From CAZKNJ01 sp964554185 (GTDB lineage Bacteria; 4484-113), in NCBI GenBank assembly GCA_964554185.1, contig CAZKNJ010000066.1, positions 1 through 8,750 on the forward strand: 8,750 nucleotides of DNA, in the 5' to 3' direction. The stretch's first letter is position 1; each line of letters begins with the position of its first letter. Positions 1 to 7,180 of the stretch are shown in pieces. The translations under genes and the position numbers were made by a program. The notes beneath the pieces are model-generated. The model was not told the DNA's origin and did no database searches. It was given only the letters and a program-made list of their open reading frames with translations.

Positions 1-1
1 T

Positions 2-2779
2 GACGACCTCAACCGCAATTCCCTCCAGGCCGTGATTGACGGCAGCGGCAACGGCGTAGTGGATATCGCGGACATCTCTCCTCTGGCCCAGCAGATGTCC
101 ACCCTCGTCGCCGGTTACACGATAGAGGGCGCGCAGGCGCTGGATGGCGCATACATCTTCGTCCAGGCGGCCGCGCTGGACGCGGCTTCTGCCAACGGTC
201 GGCTGCTATTGGAGTCCACCGTCTCCCAGGTCGGTTTCAAGTGCCTTCGTGTATCCCCCACCGATGCGTCGGGCACTACCGGCGAGTCCAGCAACGCGGT
301 GTTCATGCCCGCGACCGGGCGCGGCGACTGGTACATGTTCGGCCGCGACGCCCAGCACAGCCACACCAGCCCCTACATCGGCCCCCGGCGCAATCCGGTG
401 GTGAAGTGGAAATTGGACACTGGGGGGCGTCTCAGCAGCAGCGAAGAGGAGTACCCGTGCACTGTCATAGCTGCGGACGGCACGGTGTACTTAATGGGCG
501 GCAACAGGATGCTTTATGCGGTCTGTCCGGACGGCACTCCCAAATGGCAGACGGAAGTGAGTGCCAATAGAGTAAGCAATCCCGCGCTGGGAGTTGACGG
601 AACGGTGTACATTGCAGGAGGAATGCTCCAGGCGCTCAGCCCTTCAGGCGAGATCATATGGGAATATGATCTGCATCCGTATCCTTGGTGGGGCAAACCC
701 AGCCCGTGCGTCGGTCCTGATGGGACGATATACGTGGGAGCTCATAGCCTATTCTACCGAGGACCTGGCGACTTCACACTTGACGCCTTCCTTTACGCAG
801 TCAATCCCGATGGAACCGAGAAATGGATGGCTCGCGGCGTAGGAGGCCTCGAGTGGAATGCTCCTTCAGTGTCTTCAGAAGGAACCGTCTATTCAATTGG
901 CGAAGGTCATCTATATGCACTCACGCCTGAGGGCATTATCGAGTGGAAACACGAGACTCCCCTATACCGTTTCAGTTCCACGCTGGATGGGCAAGGCAAT
1001 ATCTACCTTCGCAACACAAGCAACTGCTTGATAGTACTTAGCCATGAAGGAGAGCTACTTCGGAATTCGAGTATGGGCGACGACTACCCCACATGGTCTA
1101 TGCCTGTGGTAGGAGCTGACGGCACCATCTACATAGGCAACAACGATGCCCATTTCTATGCACTCAATCCAGACGGCTCGGTCAGATGGAAGTTCGAGAC
1201 AGGCTATGATGTAGCCTCAACCGCGGTATTGGATGCCGAGGGCCATATCTACTTCGGATGCGACGGCGGGTTTCTCTACTGCGTCGATCCAGAGGGCAGC
1301 CTTATCTGGCGCCAAGATATCGGAAGCTCTGTTCGCTCAGCCCTCTCCATGGCTGCTGACGGGACCATCTATTCTGTAGCAGAAGACGGCTTCCTGTATG
1401 CTGTTCAGGAAGAACCCGGCGGCGAGCCGCCGGAAGCCGCAATGTCGGTGACGCCCATGTGGGGACCAGCACCGCTCGAGGTGGATCTTGGGGCATCGCT
1501 GAGCACTGATCCAGATGGTGAAATCACCCTATACGAGTGGGATTTGGATGGCGATAGTGTGTTCGAGGTAAGAAGCGAGACCGCTCAGTCAGCGCACCAC
1601 ACCTTCACCGACAACGGCAAGCATTATGTCCTGCTACGCGTTACTGACGACCAGGGACTCACGAATACGGCTTTCCGTACGATAATCGTGCGTGACGACG
1701 ACGCCCGCGGCGACTGGTGGATGTTCGGCCACGACCCGAGGCACACCCGTCAAAGCTCAGTTATCGGTCCACAGACCGCGACCGTCAAGTGGACGAAGCA
1801 CCTTGATCTACAGTCATCTTATGCTCATATATCCAGCCCGGCATTAGCCGCGGATGGCACGATATATGTTGGGAGTCTTTACGATAAGCTGTACGCTCTA
1901 ACGCCTGAAGGTGATATCAAGTGGGAGTTTACTACAGGGGGGCCGGTAATGACCACACCAGCAGTCTCACCCAGTGGCGTAGTTTATTTCGGAAGTAACG
2001 ATAGTCATTTCTACGCAGTCAATCCTGACGGTACTTTGAACTGGAAACGCCGCCTCGGATACATCGTCCGCTCCAGCCCGGCCATCGGGGCTGACGGCAC
2101 AATATACTTCGGCTGCTGCGATACTTACGTATACGCTCTGCATCCCGACGGCAATGTGAAATGGTCATTTAAGACCGGCGAGTGGATTGAATCTAGCGCA
2201 GCTGTAGACGTTGACGGGGCTGTGATGATCGCGAGCTATGATGGTTACCTTTATGCACTTCGCGAGAATGGTAGCATGATTTGGTGCTCCCGACTCTATC
2301 GTCACATGCCTACAAGTCCATGCATAGACGCCAAGGGCTATGTTTATATTAACGGAGGCTACAGGCTATTCTCTCTATATGATACTGGGTACACAAAGTG
2401 GATCTATCCGCTGGGATCATCCGCAGTGTGGGAATGGGATCCGGCTATTAGTAGCGACGGTGTAATTAATATCCTGCAACTAGATGAAAACGGCAGCAAG
2501 CTGCTGAAGCTAAACCTGAGCGGTGAATTGACGGCAGAGATCCCTCTCGGTTACGGCGTTTCTTTCGATTCATACAATCCATCACCCGCCATTGGCGCAG
2601 ACGGCGTAGTGTACGCCGCGCACGCGGCAGGAGTTTCGGCTATAGCCCCTAGCGGTGAGATTCTGTGGAGCTACAAAACTGTCAGAGCTGTTACGGATCC
2701 CATCCTAGGCGACGACGGCACGCTCTACGTCGGCTTCTCCAATAGAGAGCTTGTCGCCTTCGCGGACGAGATAACCTAG
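2..2779 (+). CDS. 5'-truncated twin PQQ-like beta-propeller protein with PKD domain and dockerin-like calcium loop
   Basis: The frame is already open at base 2, so the gene starts before the window. The GTG at 32 lies inside a domain and is probably not the start. Numbering residues from that GTG: about 1-25 contain a calcium-loop pattern (D-G-S-G-N-G-V-V-D-I-A-D) like dockerin or EF-hand loops. About 28-93 look like a small beta domain. About 97-457 form a first propeller of eight repeats of the type DGT(I/V)Y...LYA(L/V).PDG...KW. About 460-553 are a PKD domain (DPDG, YEWDLDGD, HTF, VTDDQG). About 559-915 form a second eight-repeat propeller. Both propellers open with the same RGDW.MFG.D..H motif. 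The repeats match the PQQ-like/YVTN-type family, but no enzymatic function can be assigned; a surface or extracellular binding role is inference. No C-terminal anchor or sorting signal is visible. Codon use is less GC-rich inside the blades than in the facing operon. Confidence 0.9.
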   Translation, partial: DDLNRNSLQAVIDGSGNGVVDIADISPLAQQMSTLVAGYTIEGAQALDGAYIFVQAAALDAASANGRLLLESTVSQVGFKCLRVSPTDASGTTGESSNAVFMPATGRGDWYMFGRDAQHSHTSPYIGPRRNPVVKWKLDTGGRLSSSEEEYPCTVIAADGTVYLMGGNRMLYAVCPDGTPKWQTEVSANRVSNPALGVDGTVYIAGGMLQALSPSGEIIWEYDLHPYPWWGKPSPCVGPDGTIYVGAHSLFYRGPGDFTLDAFLYAVNPDGTEKWMARGVGGLEWNAPSVSSEGTVYSIGEGHLYALTPEGIIEWKHETPLYRFSSTLDGQGNIYLRNTSNCLIVLSHEGELLRNSSMGDDYPTWSMPVVGADGTIYIGNNDAHFYALNPDGSVRWKFETGYDVASTAVLDAEGHIYFGCDGGFLYCVDPEGSLIWRQDIGSSVRSALSMAADGTIYSVAEDGFLYAVQEEPGGEPPEAAMSVTPMWGPAPLEVDLGASLSTDPDGEITLYEWDLDGDSVFEVRSETAQSAHHTFTDNGKHYVLLRVTDDQGLTNTAFRTIIVRDDDARGDWWMFGHDPRHTRQSSVIGPQTATVKWTKHLDLQSSYAHISSPALAADGTIYVGSLYDKLYALTPEGDIKWEFTTGGPVMTTPAVSPSGVVYFGSNDSHFYAVNPDGTLNWKRRLGYIVRSSPAIGADGTIYFGCCDTYVYALHPDGNVKWSFKTGEWIESSAAVDVDGAVMIASYDGYLYALRENGSMIWCSRLYRHMPTSPCIDAKGYVYINGGYRLFSLYDTGYTKWIYPLGSSAVWEWDPAISSDGVINILQLDENGSKLLKLNLSGELTAEIPLGYGVSFDSYNPSPAIGADGVVYAAHAAGVSAIAPSGEILWSYKTVRAVTDPILGDDGTLYVGFSNRELVAFADEIT

Positions 2780-2841
2780 CTTAAGCAGTCGGTCGACACC
2801 AAACAAAGCTGGTACGTAACAAGGCGAATCTAAAAGCCCCC
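2780..2841. other. convergent intergenic gap, no clear terminator
   Basis: These 62 bases separate the 3' ends of the converging propeller gene and rubredoxin gene. I see no strong stem followed by a T-run in either direction. The best candidate for the operon end is a weak 5-bp stem (2834-2838 with 2855-2859) overlapping the last rubredoxin codons and followed by four T on the - strand. The loop is 16 bases long, so it is not convincing. Confidence 0.4.
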
Positions 2842-3006
2842 CTACCCCTCTACTGGCTTGAAGTTGCTTTTCAGGGCGCCGCAGACGGGGCAGGTCCAGT
2901 TGCCCGGGATGTTCTCGAAGTTGGTGTCCGGGGACACCCCGCCGCTCTTGTCGCCCACCGCGGGTTCGTAGATGTATTCGCATACAGTGCAGACATACTT
3001 GCCCAT
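2842..3006 (-). CDS. rub: rubredoxin (54 aa)
   Basis: A short gene of 54 residues starting MGKYVCTVCEYIYEP and ending at a TAG at 2842. It has the two iron-binding knuckles C6-x-x-C9 and C39-x-x-C42-G, the invariant W37 before the second knuckle, and aromatic core residues Y4, Y11, Y13, F30 and F49. Length is exactly that of classical rubredoxins. Its single FeS4 iron carries one electron, and known partners include flavodiiron proteins, rubrerythrins and superoxide reductases, all encoded just upstream. The residue after C9 is Glu where Gly is commonest. The start is supported by a strong GGAGGA ribosome-binding site 6-8 bases upstream. It is the last gene of the operon, 55 bases after the flavodiiron stop, and most likely the shared soluble electron donor (inference). 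Confidence 0.97.
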   Translation of the reverse strand: MGKYVCTVCEYIYEPAVGDKSGGVSPDTNFENIPGNWTCPVCGALKSNFKPVEG

Positions 3007-3061
3007 TGGAACTCCTCCGTATTACCAGATAACGGCGTCAGCGCTCCGGAACTCGGCACGC

Positions 3062-4237
3062 CTACAGCGCGCAGTGTTTATCGTATACCGTTTGCGCGAG
3101 CGTGTCCAGCGCTCCGTAATCCGCCTCCCGCGGCAGCCCCTTCACCAGCACCGGCTCCAGGAACTCCACGTCCAGGCTTCCGAGCATCCCCTGCAGCTTC
3201 TCCACCGTGCGCCCGCCCCAGCCAAACGAGCCGATGACCGTCGCCCACTTCGCCTTGGGTTTGAGCGCGTTCACCAGGAACGCGGCATAAGCCGCCTGCG
3301 GATGCGGCCCACCCAGCACGGTCGGCGTCCCGATGATCACCGTCGCCGCGTCCACCAGCGACATCGCCAGCTTGCCGATATCGGCGTGCGCGAGGTCAAA
3401 CTGCATCACCTGTACGCCCAAGCCGCCCAGCGCGCGCACGAAGTGCTCCACCATCAGCCGCGTGCTGTCGTGCATGGAGACATACGCCACCACTACGAGG
3501 TTTTTCGGCGCGCCGGTTGCCCAGTCGCAGTAGGCGTCCAGGATGAACGCCGGGCGGTCGTAGGCCGGGCCGTGGCTGGGCGCGATTAGGTCGATTGCCA
3601 GCCCCGCCACCGTGTCCAGGTGCTTGGCAATCTGCGCGCGGAAGGGCATCATAATCTCGGCGTAGTAGCGCTTGGCGGCCTCGTAGGTGGCGCTCTCATC
3701 GGTGACGAAGGCCTCGCTGGTCGCCAGGTGCGAGCCGAGGAAGTCGCAGCTGAATAGCACCCGCTCCTCGCCCAGGTAAGTCAGCATCGTCTCCGGCCAG
3801 TGCACCCAGGGCGCGTATATGAACTTGAGCGTCTTGCCGCCCAGCGCCAGCTCCTCGCCGTCTTCCACCGTAATGAAGCGCTCCTCGGGAATGTGCAGCA
3901 GGTCAATGAGCAGCCCCATGCATCTGGGATTGGTCACCACCTTCGCGTCCGGATACCATTCCAGCACCGCGGGGATGGAGCCGGAATGGTCCTGCTCCGC
4001 GTGCTGGCAGACCACGTAGTCAATGCGCGGGTCGCCCAGCTCGCGCAGGTTCGCCCGCAGCACATGCTCCATCGGCGGATCCACCGTGTCAATGAGCGCG
4101 TTCTTCTCGCCGCCCGTAACTAGATACGAGTTGTAGCTGGTGCCGTCCGGCAGCGGAATGAGCTGGTCAAACAGCCGGCGGTCCCAGTCCACCGCCCCGA
4201 CCGAATAGATATTTTCCTTTATCTTCCGTGGTTTCAT
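3062..4237 (-). CDS. fprA: flavodiiron protein (rubredoxin:oxygen/NO oxidoreductase, class A)
   Basis: This 391-residue protein has the two-domain layout of class A flavodiiron proteins. The N-terminal metallo-beta-lactamase-like domain (about 1-245) carries the diiron ligands H79, E81, D83, H84 (HAEQDH), H146 (PWVHW), D165 (SCDFLGSH) and H222 (PSHGP), nearly the numbering of the Desulfovibrio gigas enzyme. The C-terminal flavodoxin domain (about 247-391) has an FMN phosphate loop (YVSMHDST, 252-259), GTPTVLGGPHP (303-313) and GSFGWGG (336-342). The family reduces O2 to water and/or NO to N2O, with electrons from rubredoxin. No extra rubredoxin or flavin-reductase domain is fused, consistent with the separate rubredoxin gene next downstream. 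The ATG is preceded by AGGAG at 8-base spacing. Sequence alone does not settle O2 versus NO preference, but the operon points to O2. Confidence 0.97.
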   Translation of the reverse strand: MKPRKIKENIYSVGAVDWDRRLFDQLIPLPDGTSYNSYLVTGGEKNALIDTVDPPMEHVLRANLRELGDPRIDYVVCQHAEQDHSGSIPAVLEWYPDAKVVTNPRCMGLLIDLLHIPEERFITVEDGEELALGGKTLKFIYAPWVHWPETMLTYLGEERVLFSCDFLGSHLATSEAFVTDESATYEAAKRYYAEIMMPFRAQIAKHLDTVAGLAIDLIAPSHGPAYDRPAFILDAYCDWATGAPKNLVVVAYVSMHDSTRLMVEHFVRALGGLGVQVMQFDLAHADIGKLAMSLVDAATVIIGTPTVLGGPHPQAAYAAFLVNALKPKAKWATVIGSFGWGGRTVEKLQGMLGSLDVEFLEPVLVKGLPREADYGALDTLAQTVYDKHCAL

Positions 4238-4240
4238 CGC

Positions 4241-4319
4241 AGCAACTCCTGGCTCTAACGAGCCAAAGCCACGCCTTCTAGCGTGGCCCGGATTCTATCA
4301 CCGCGCGCCTGGCCCGCGG
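4241..4319 (-). promoter_or_regulatory. 82-base intergenic leader of the flavodiiron gene with tandem hairpins and possible internal promoter
   Basis: This is the largest gap in the operon. On the - strand it reads: a loose 5-bp stem (4301-4305 with 4315-4319), an extended -10-like TGATAGAAT (4300-4292) without a recognisable -35, a perfect 7-bp hairpin with 6-base loop (4268-4274 with 4281-4287), a 5-bp hairpin with 4-base loop (4251-4255 with 4260-4264), and then the AGGAG ribosome-binding site. The 7-bp stem is followed by only three T, so a full intrinsic terminator is unlikely. It could be an attenuator, an RNA-processing or stability element, or the leader of a separate fprA-rub transcript. 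Confidence 0.45.
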
Positions 4320-4775
4320 CTAGTTTTCCTGCATGAAGTGCTTCTCGTACTCCGCCTCAATCTTCGCTTTGTGGCCCATCTCCCACTTGGACAGGTTGGT
4401 AAACAGCTCCTGCGCCGTCGCGTCGTTCACCACCGAGGCCATGTGCTCGTAGTAGGCGGCCGCCTCCTTCTCGCGGTTCGCGGCGAAGACCAGCGCATCC
4501 TTGTAGCCCATGTCCTCGGCGAACTTCGCGGGCTTCAGGTAGTCCACGATCTGCATGTCCAGCGGCTGCTTGAACTCGATGCCGCTTCCTACGCCCTTCT
4601 CCTTGAGCATGAGGAGCATGTGCTCGTGCTTCTCTTCTTCATACGCCATTTCCACGAAAAAGGACTTGGCCACTGGGTCGTCCGACATGTTGGCCATGCG
4701 CGCGTAAAGCTGCTGCGCCTCCTTCTCCTTGCCGATGGCGTACTTGATGGCTTGTTCAAAACCGAGTTGTTCCAT
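4320..4775 (-). CDS. rubrerythrin-like ferritin-fold diiron protein without rubredoxin domain
   Basis: A 151-residue four-helix-bundle protein of the rubrerythrin/ferritin-like superfamily. Two duplicated helix pairs each give one Glu and one E-x-x-H: E17 (AIGKEKEA) with E47-x-x-H50 (YEEEKHEH), and E102 (NREKEAAAYY) with E132-x-x-H135 (KWEMGH). That is a complete diiron site. Classical rubrerythrin (about 190 residues) ends in a rubredoxin domain, but this protein stops at HFMQEN with no CxxC pair. Rubrerythrins reduce H2O2 to water using rubredoxin electrons, so the stand-alone rubredoxin two genes downstream is the obvious partner (inference). An exact peroxidase role is not proven, because related domain-only proteins are uncharacterised. 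The start is fixed by GGAGGA about 6 bases upstream of the ATG. It lies 32 bases after cydB. Confidence 0.9.
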   Translation of the reverse strand: MEQLGFEQAIKYAIGKEKEAQQLYARMANMSDDPVAKSFFVEMAYEEEKHEHMLLMLKEKGVGSGIEFKQPLDMQIVDYLKPAKFAEDMGYKDALVFAANREKEAAAYYEHMASVVNDATAQELFTNLSKWEMGHKAKIEAEYEKHFMQEN

Positions 4776-4807
4776 GGTGATTCCTCCGGTTAGGTGTGCG
4801 TCCGCTC

Positions 4808-5827
4808 TCAGTATTCAGCGTCTTCCAGGCTCACCTTGCCGCTGAAGGCGCGGTAAGCCCAGACAGTATAGCCTATCACCAGCGGCATGCCGATTAACGC
4901 AAGCACCAGCATCACCGTCAGCGTTAGCTGCGACGATGAAGCGTTGTACACTGTCAGGCTCAGCGCCGGGTCGTTCAGCGCCGGCACCATTCGCGGGAAC
5001 AGCGCGGTCGCCACCGATGCTAGCGTCATCACAATGGTGAGCGCCCAATAGACAAACGCCGCCGTGTAGCGGTTTTTCATATCACTCAGCATGGAGAGAA
5101 AACCGAAGACGGCGATGCCCAGCGGCAGCAGCCACAGCGCCAGATGCGCGTTGTAGTTCTGCATTAGCAGCGGCTGCGTGCGCACCGTGGCGATTACCGA
5201 GATGAGCAGCAGCAGCCAGAATGCGGTTCCCGCAATGCTCGCCCACTTGCGGGCGCGCTGCGCCACTTCGCCCTCCAGCTTCACCGCCAGAAAGCGCGCG
5301 CCGTGCACGGCGAATATCGCGAGCCCCGTCAGGCCGATGAGCAGCGCATACGGGTTCAGCAGCGACAGGAACGTGCCGGTGAAGTTGCGCGAAGCGTCCA
5401 GCGGCAGGCCGCGCATGAGATTGCCCAGCGCCACCCCGAAGAGCAGCGCGGGAATGATGCTGCCCAGCGCAAAGGCGATGCTCCAGCCGTTGCGCCAGCG
5501 CGGCGATTCCTCTTTGCCACGGAACTCCACCGAAACCGCGCGGAAGATGAGCGCGAACAGCAGCAGCATCAGCGCCAGGTAGAACCCGCTGAACACCGTG
5601 GCGTACACATGCGGGAACGCGGCGAACAACGCGCCGCCGCCGGTGAGCAGCCACACCTCGTTGCCATCCCACAACGGGCCGATGGCCGCAAGCGACGCCC
5701 GCCGTTCCTCGTCGCCGCGCAGGAATAGGTGCCACACGCCCACGCCGAGGTCAAAGCCGTCCAACACGGCGTAGCCGATGAGCAGCACGGCGATGAGCAC
5801 GAACCAGATGATCTGCAATGCTACCAT
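4808..5827 (-). CDS. cydB: cytochrome bd ubiquinol oxidase subunit II
   Basis: Subunit II of the quinol:O2 oxidoreductase; with CydA it forms the membrane oxidase that reduces O2 to water without proton pumping. The 339-residue protein is hydrophobic with about eight membrane segments. It starts MVALQIIWFVLIAVLLIGYAV, followed by the conserved LDGFDLGVG (D23, D26) and WDGNEVWL at 53-60, the family signatures. A longer reading of this frame to 5998 is open, but its added N-terminus is non-hydrophobic shadow sequence overlapping cydA. The chosen ATG shares one base with the cydA stop (TGATG) and has GGAGGAGG seven bases upstream, so translation is probably coupled to cydA. No small CydX-type gene fits in the 32 bases after the stop. 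Confidence 0.97.
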   Translation of the reverse strand: MVALQIIWFVLIAVLLIGYAVLDGFDLGVGVWHLFLRGDEERRASLAAIGPLWDGNEVWLLTGGGALFAAFPHVYATVFSGFYLALMLLLFALIFRAVSVEFRGKEESPRWRNGWSIAFALGSIIPALLFGVALGNLMRGLPLDASRNFTGTFLSLLNPYALLIGLTGLAIFAVHGARFLAVKLEGEVAQRARKWASIAGTAFWLLLLISVIATVRTQPLLMQNYNAHLALWLLPLGIAVFGFLSMLSDMKNRYTAAFVYWALTIVMTLASVATALFPRMVPALNDPALSLTVYNASSSQLTLTVMLVLALIGMPLVIGYTVWAYRAFSGKVSLEDAEY

Positions 5828-7146
5828 CACCGCGCCTCCTCCGGCCCCGCGCCGACCATCTTGCGAATCAGATACAGCCAGGCCCAAAACAGGAACGCGT
5901 AAATGACTACGAACAGCACCAGCGTCAGCAGCACCTGGTAGGCCGGCACCGAAATAGACACCGCGTCCGCCGTGCGCAGCACGTGGTATACCACCCACGG
6001 CTGCCGCCCGACTTCGGCGGTTATCCAGCCAAGCTCATTCACTATAAACGGCAGCGGGATGGACAGCAGCGCCAGCCACAAGAAGAACTTGTACTTGAAC
6101 AGCAGCCCCCGCCACCACAGGAATACGCCCAGCAGCGTCAGCCCGATGAAATACAGCCCCAGCAACACCATCAGATGGAACGGGTAGAAGGTCAGCGCCA
6201 GCGGCGGCCACTCGTCGCGCGGGAAGCCGTTTAGCCCCTGCACCTCGGCATTGATATCCATGTGCGCTAGCAAGCTCAGCAGCCCCGGCACTTTCACTTC
6301 CGCGATCATCCGCCCGTTGGCCTCGTCCGGAACGCCGAACAGCAGTATGGGCGCCCGCGCCTGCGTCTCAAACAGGCCTTCCACCGCGGCCAGCTTCTCC
6401 GGCTGCGTCTGCGCGACCTGCATCGCATGCCAGTGCCCCAGTGGCAATTGCATCATCGCCGCAATCAGCCCCACAATCAGCGAGACCTTCAGCGAGTATT
6501 GGGCGAACTCCGTATGCCGTCCCTTCAGCACGTACCACGCGCTGATGCCCATCATGAAGAAGGCGCCGGTGATGAGCGCGCCGTCCACCGTGTGGAAGTA
6601 GCGCGGAAGCGTTGACGGATTGAATACCGCCAGCCAGAAGTCCGTCAACTCCGCGCGCCCGTTGACGATATGGAAGCTCTCCGGCGGCGGCGTCTGCTGC
6701 CACGAATTCGCGACGATGATCCAGAACGCCGAGAGCGTGGAGCCCACCGCCACCATCAGCGAGGCAAACCACATGGTCTTCACGCTGAAACGTTTCCAGC
6801 CGAAGATGAGTACGCCAATAAACACCGACTCGAGGAAGAACGCGAAGATACCCTCCGCCGCCAGCGGCGCGCCGAAGATGTCGCCCACAAAGCGCGAGTA
6901 CTCCGACCAGTTCGTCCCGAACTGGAACTCCATCGTGATGCCGGTGGCCACGCCCACGGCGAAGCTCACGACAAACAGCTTTAGCCAGAACCGCGCCACC
7001 CGGCGGTAGAAGTCCTCGCCGGTGTTCTTGTACTTGGTGAGGAACGCGAACAGCAGCCACGCCAGCCCGATGGTGAGCGGCGGGAAAATGAAGTGGAACC
7101 CCACCGTCAACGCAAACTGGATGCGCGCGAGGAGTACCGGATCCAT
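5827..7146 (-). CDS. cydA: cytochrome bd ubiquinol oxidase subunit I, short Q-loop type
   Basis: The haem-bearing subunit of cytochrome bd. The 439-residue length, against 522 in E. coli, indicates the short Q-loop class. Conserved residues are visible: H18 (high-spin haem ligand), H185 and M326 (haem b558 ligands), E98 and E106 (proton/oxygen path), K251 and E256 (quinol site, equivalent to E. coli K252/E257) and GRQPW at 380-384. The haem-proximal Arg of E. coli (R391, two residues before the Met ligand) is His324 here (FHLMV). About nine membrane helices are expected. The ATG is three bases after the ferritin stop, and its ribosome-binding region (GGAGGGG) lies inside the ferritin tail codons. 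The presence of the quinol residues argues for a genuine quinol oxidase. The cydC/cydD assembly genes are not in the window. Confidence 0.97.
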   Translation of the reverse strand: MDPVLLARIQFALTVGFHFIFPPLTIGLAWLLFAFLTKYKNTGEDFYRRVARFWLKLFVVSFAVGVATGITMEFQFGTNWSEYSRFVGDIFGAPLAAEGIFAFFLESVFIGVLIFGWKRFSVKTMWFASLMVAVGSTLSAFWIIVANSWQQTPPPESFHIVNGRAELTDFWLAVFNPSTLPRYFHTVDGALITGAFFMMGISAWYVLKGRHTEFAQYSLKVSLIVGLIAAMMQLPLGHWHAMQVAQTQPEKLAAVEGLFETQARAPILLFGVPDEANGRMIAEVKVPGLLSLLAHMDINAEVQGLNGFPRDEWPPLALTFYPFHLMVLLGLYFIGLTLLGVFLWWRGLLFKYKFFLWLALLSIPLPFIVNELGWITAEVGRQPWVVYHVLRTADAVSISVPAYQVLLTLVLFVVIYAFLFWAWLYLIRKMVGAGPEEAR

Positions 7147-7180
7147 AGCTTACGCGGCCCCTCCGCCGCCTCCGCCCGCG
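7147..7180 (-). promoter_or_regulatory. cydA ribosome-binding region inside the ferritin glycine-tail codons
   Basis: The codons for the ferritin six-glycine tail contain two purine-rich GGAGG copies (at 7160-7164 and 7169-7173 on the - strand). The nearer one is 11-13 bases from the cydA ATG, rather long but usable. This is the only Shine-Dalgarno-like sequence available to cydA. Confidence 0.55.

Noticed and set aside
2972..3589. 205-residue open frame on the + strand opposite the flavodiiron and rubredoxin genes
   Set aside because: Low-complexity Arg/His/Gln-rich translation antisense to well-recognised genes, with no family features.
4268..4287. Perfect 7-bp hairpin as a full intrinsic terminator ending the upstream transcript
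   Set aside because: Only three T follow the stem on the transcribed strand, so a terminator call is not supported; it is kept as a structural element.
4338..4793. 151-residue + strand frame opposite the rubrerythrin-like gene
   Set aside because: Leu/Val/Arg-rich antisense shadow of a gene with a clear diiron motif set and ribosome-binding site.
5828..5998. N-terminal extension of the cydB frame giving a 396-residue protein
   Set aside because: The extension overlaps cydA, lacks membrane character, and the ATG at 5827 has a strong ribosome-binding site, the TGATG junction with cydA and the normal CydB N-terminus.
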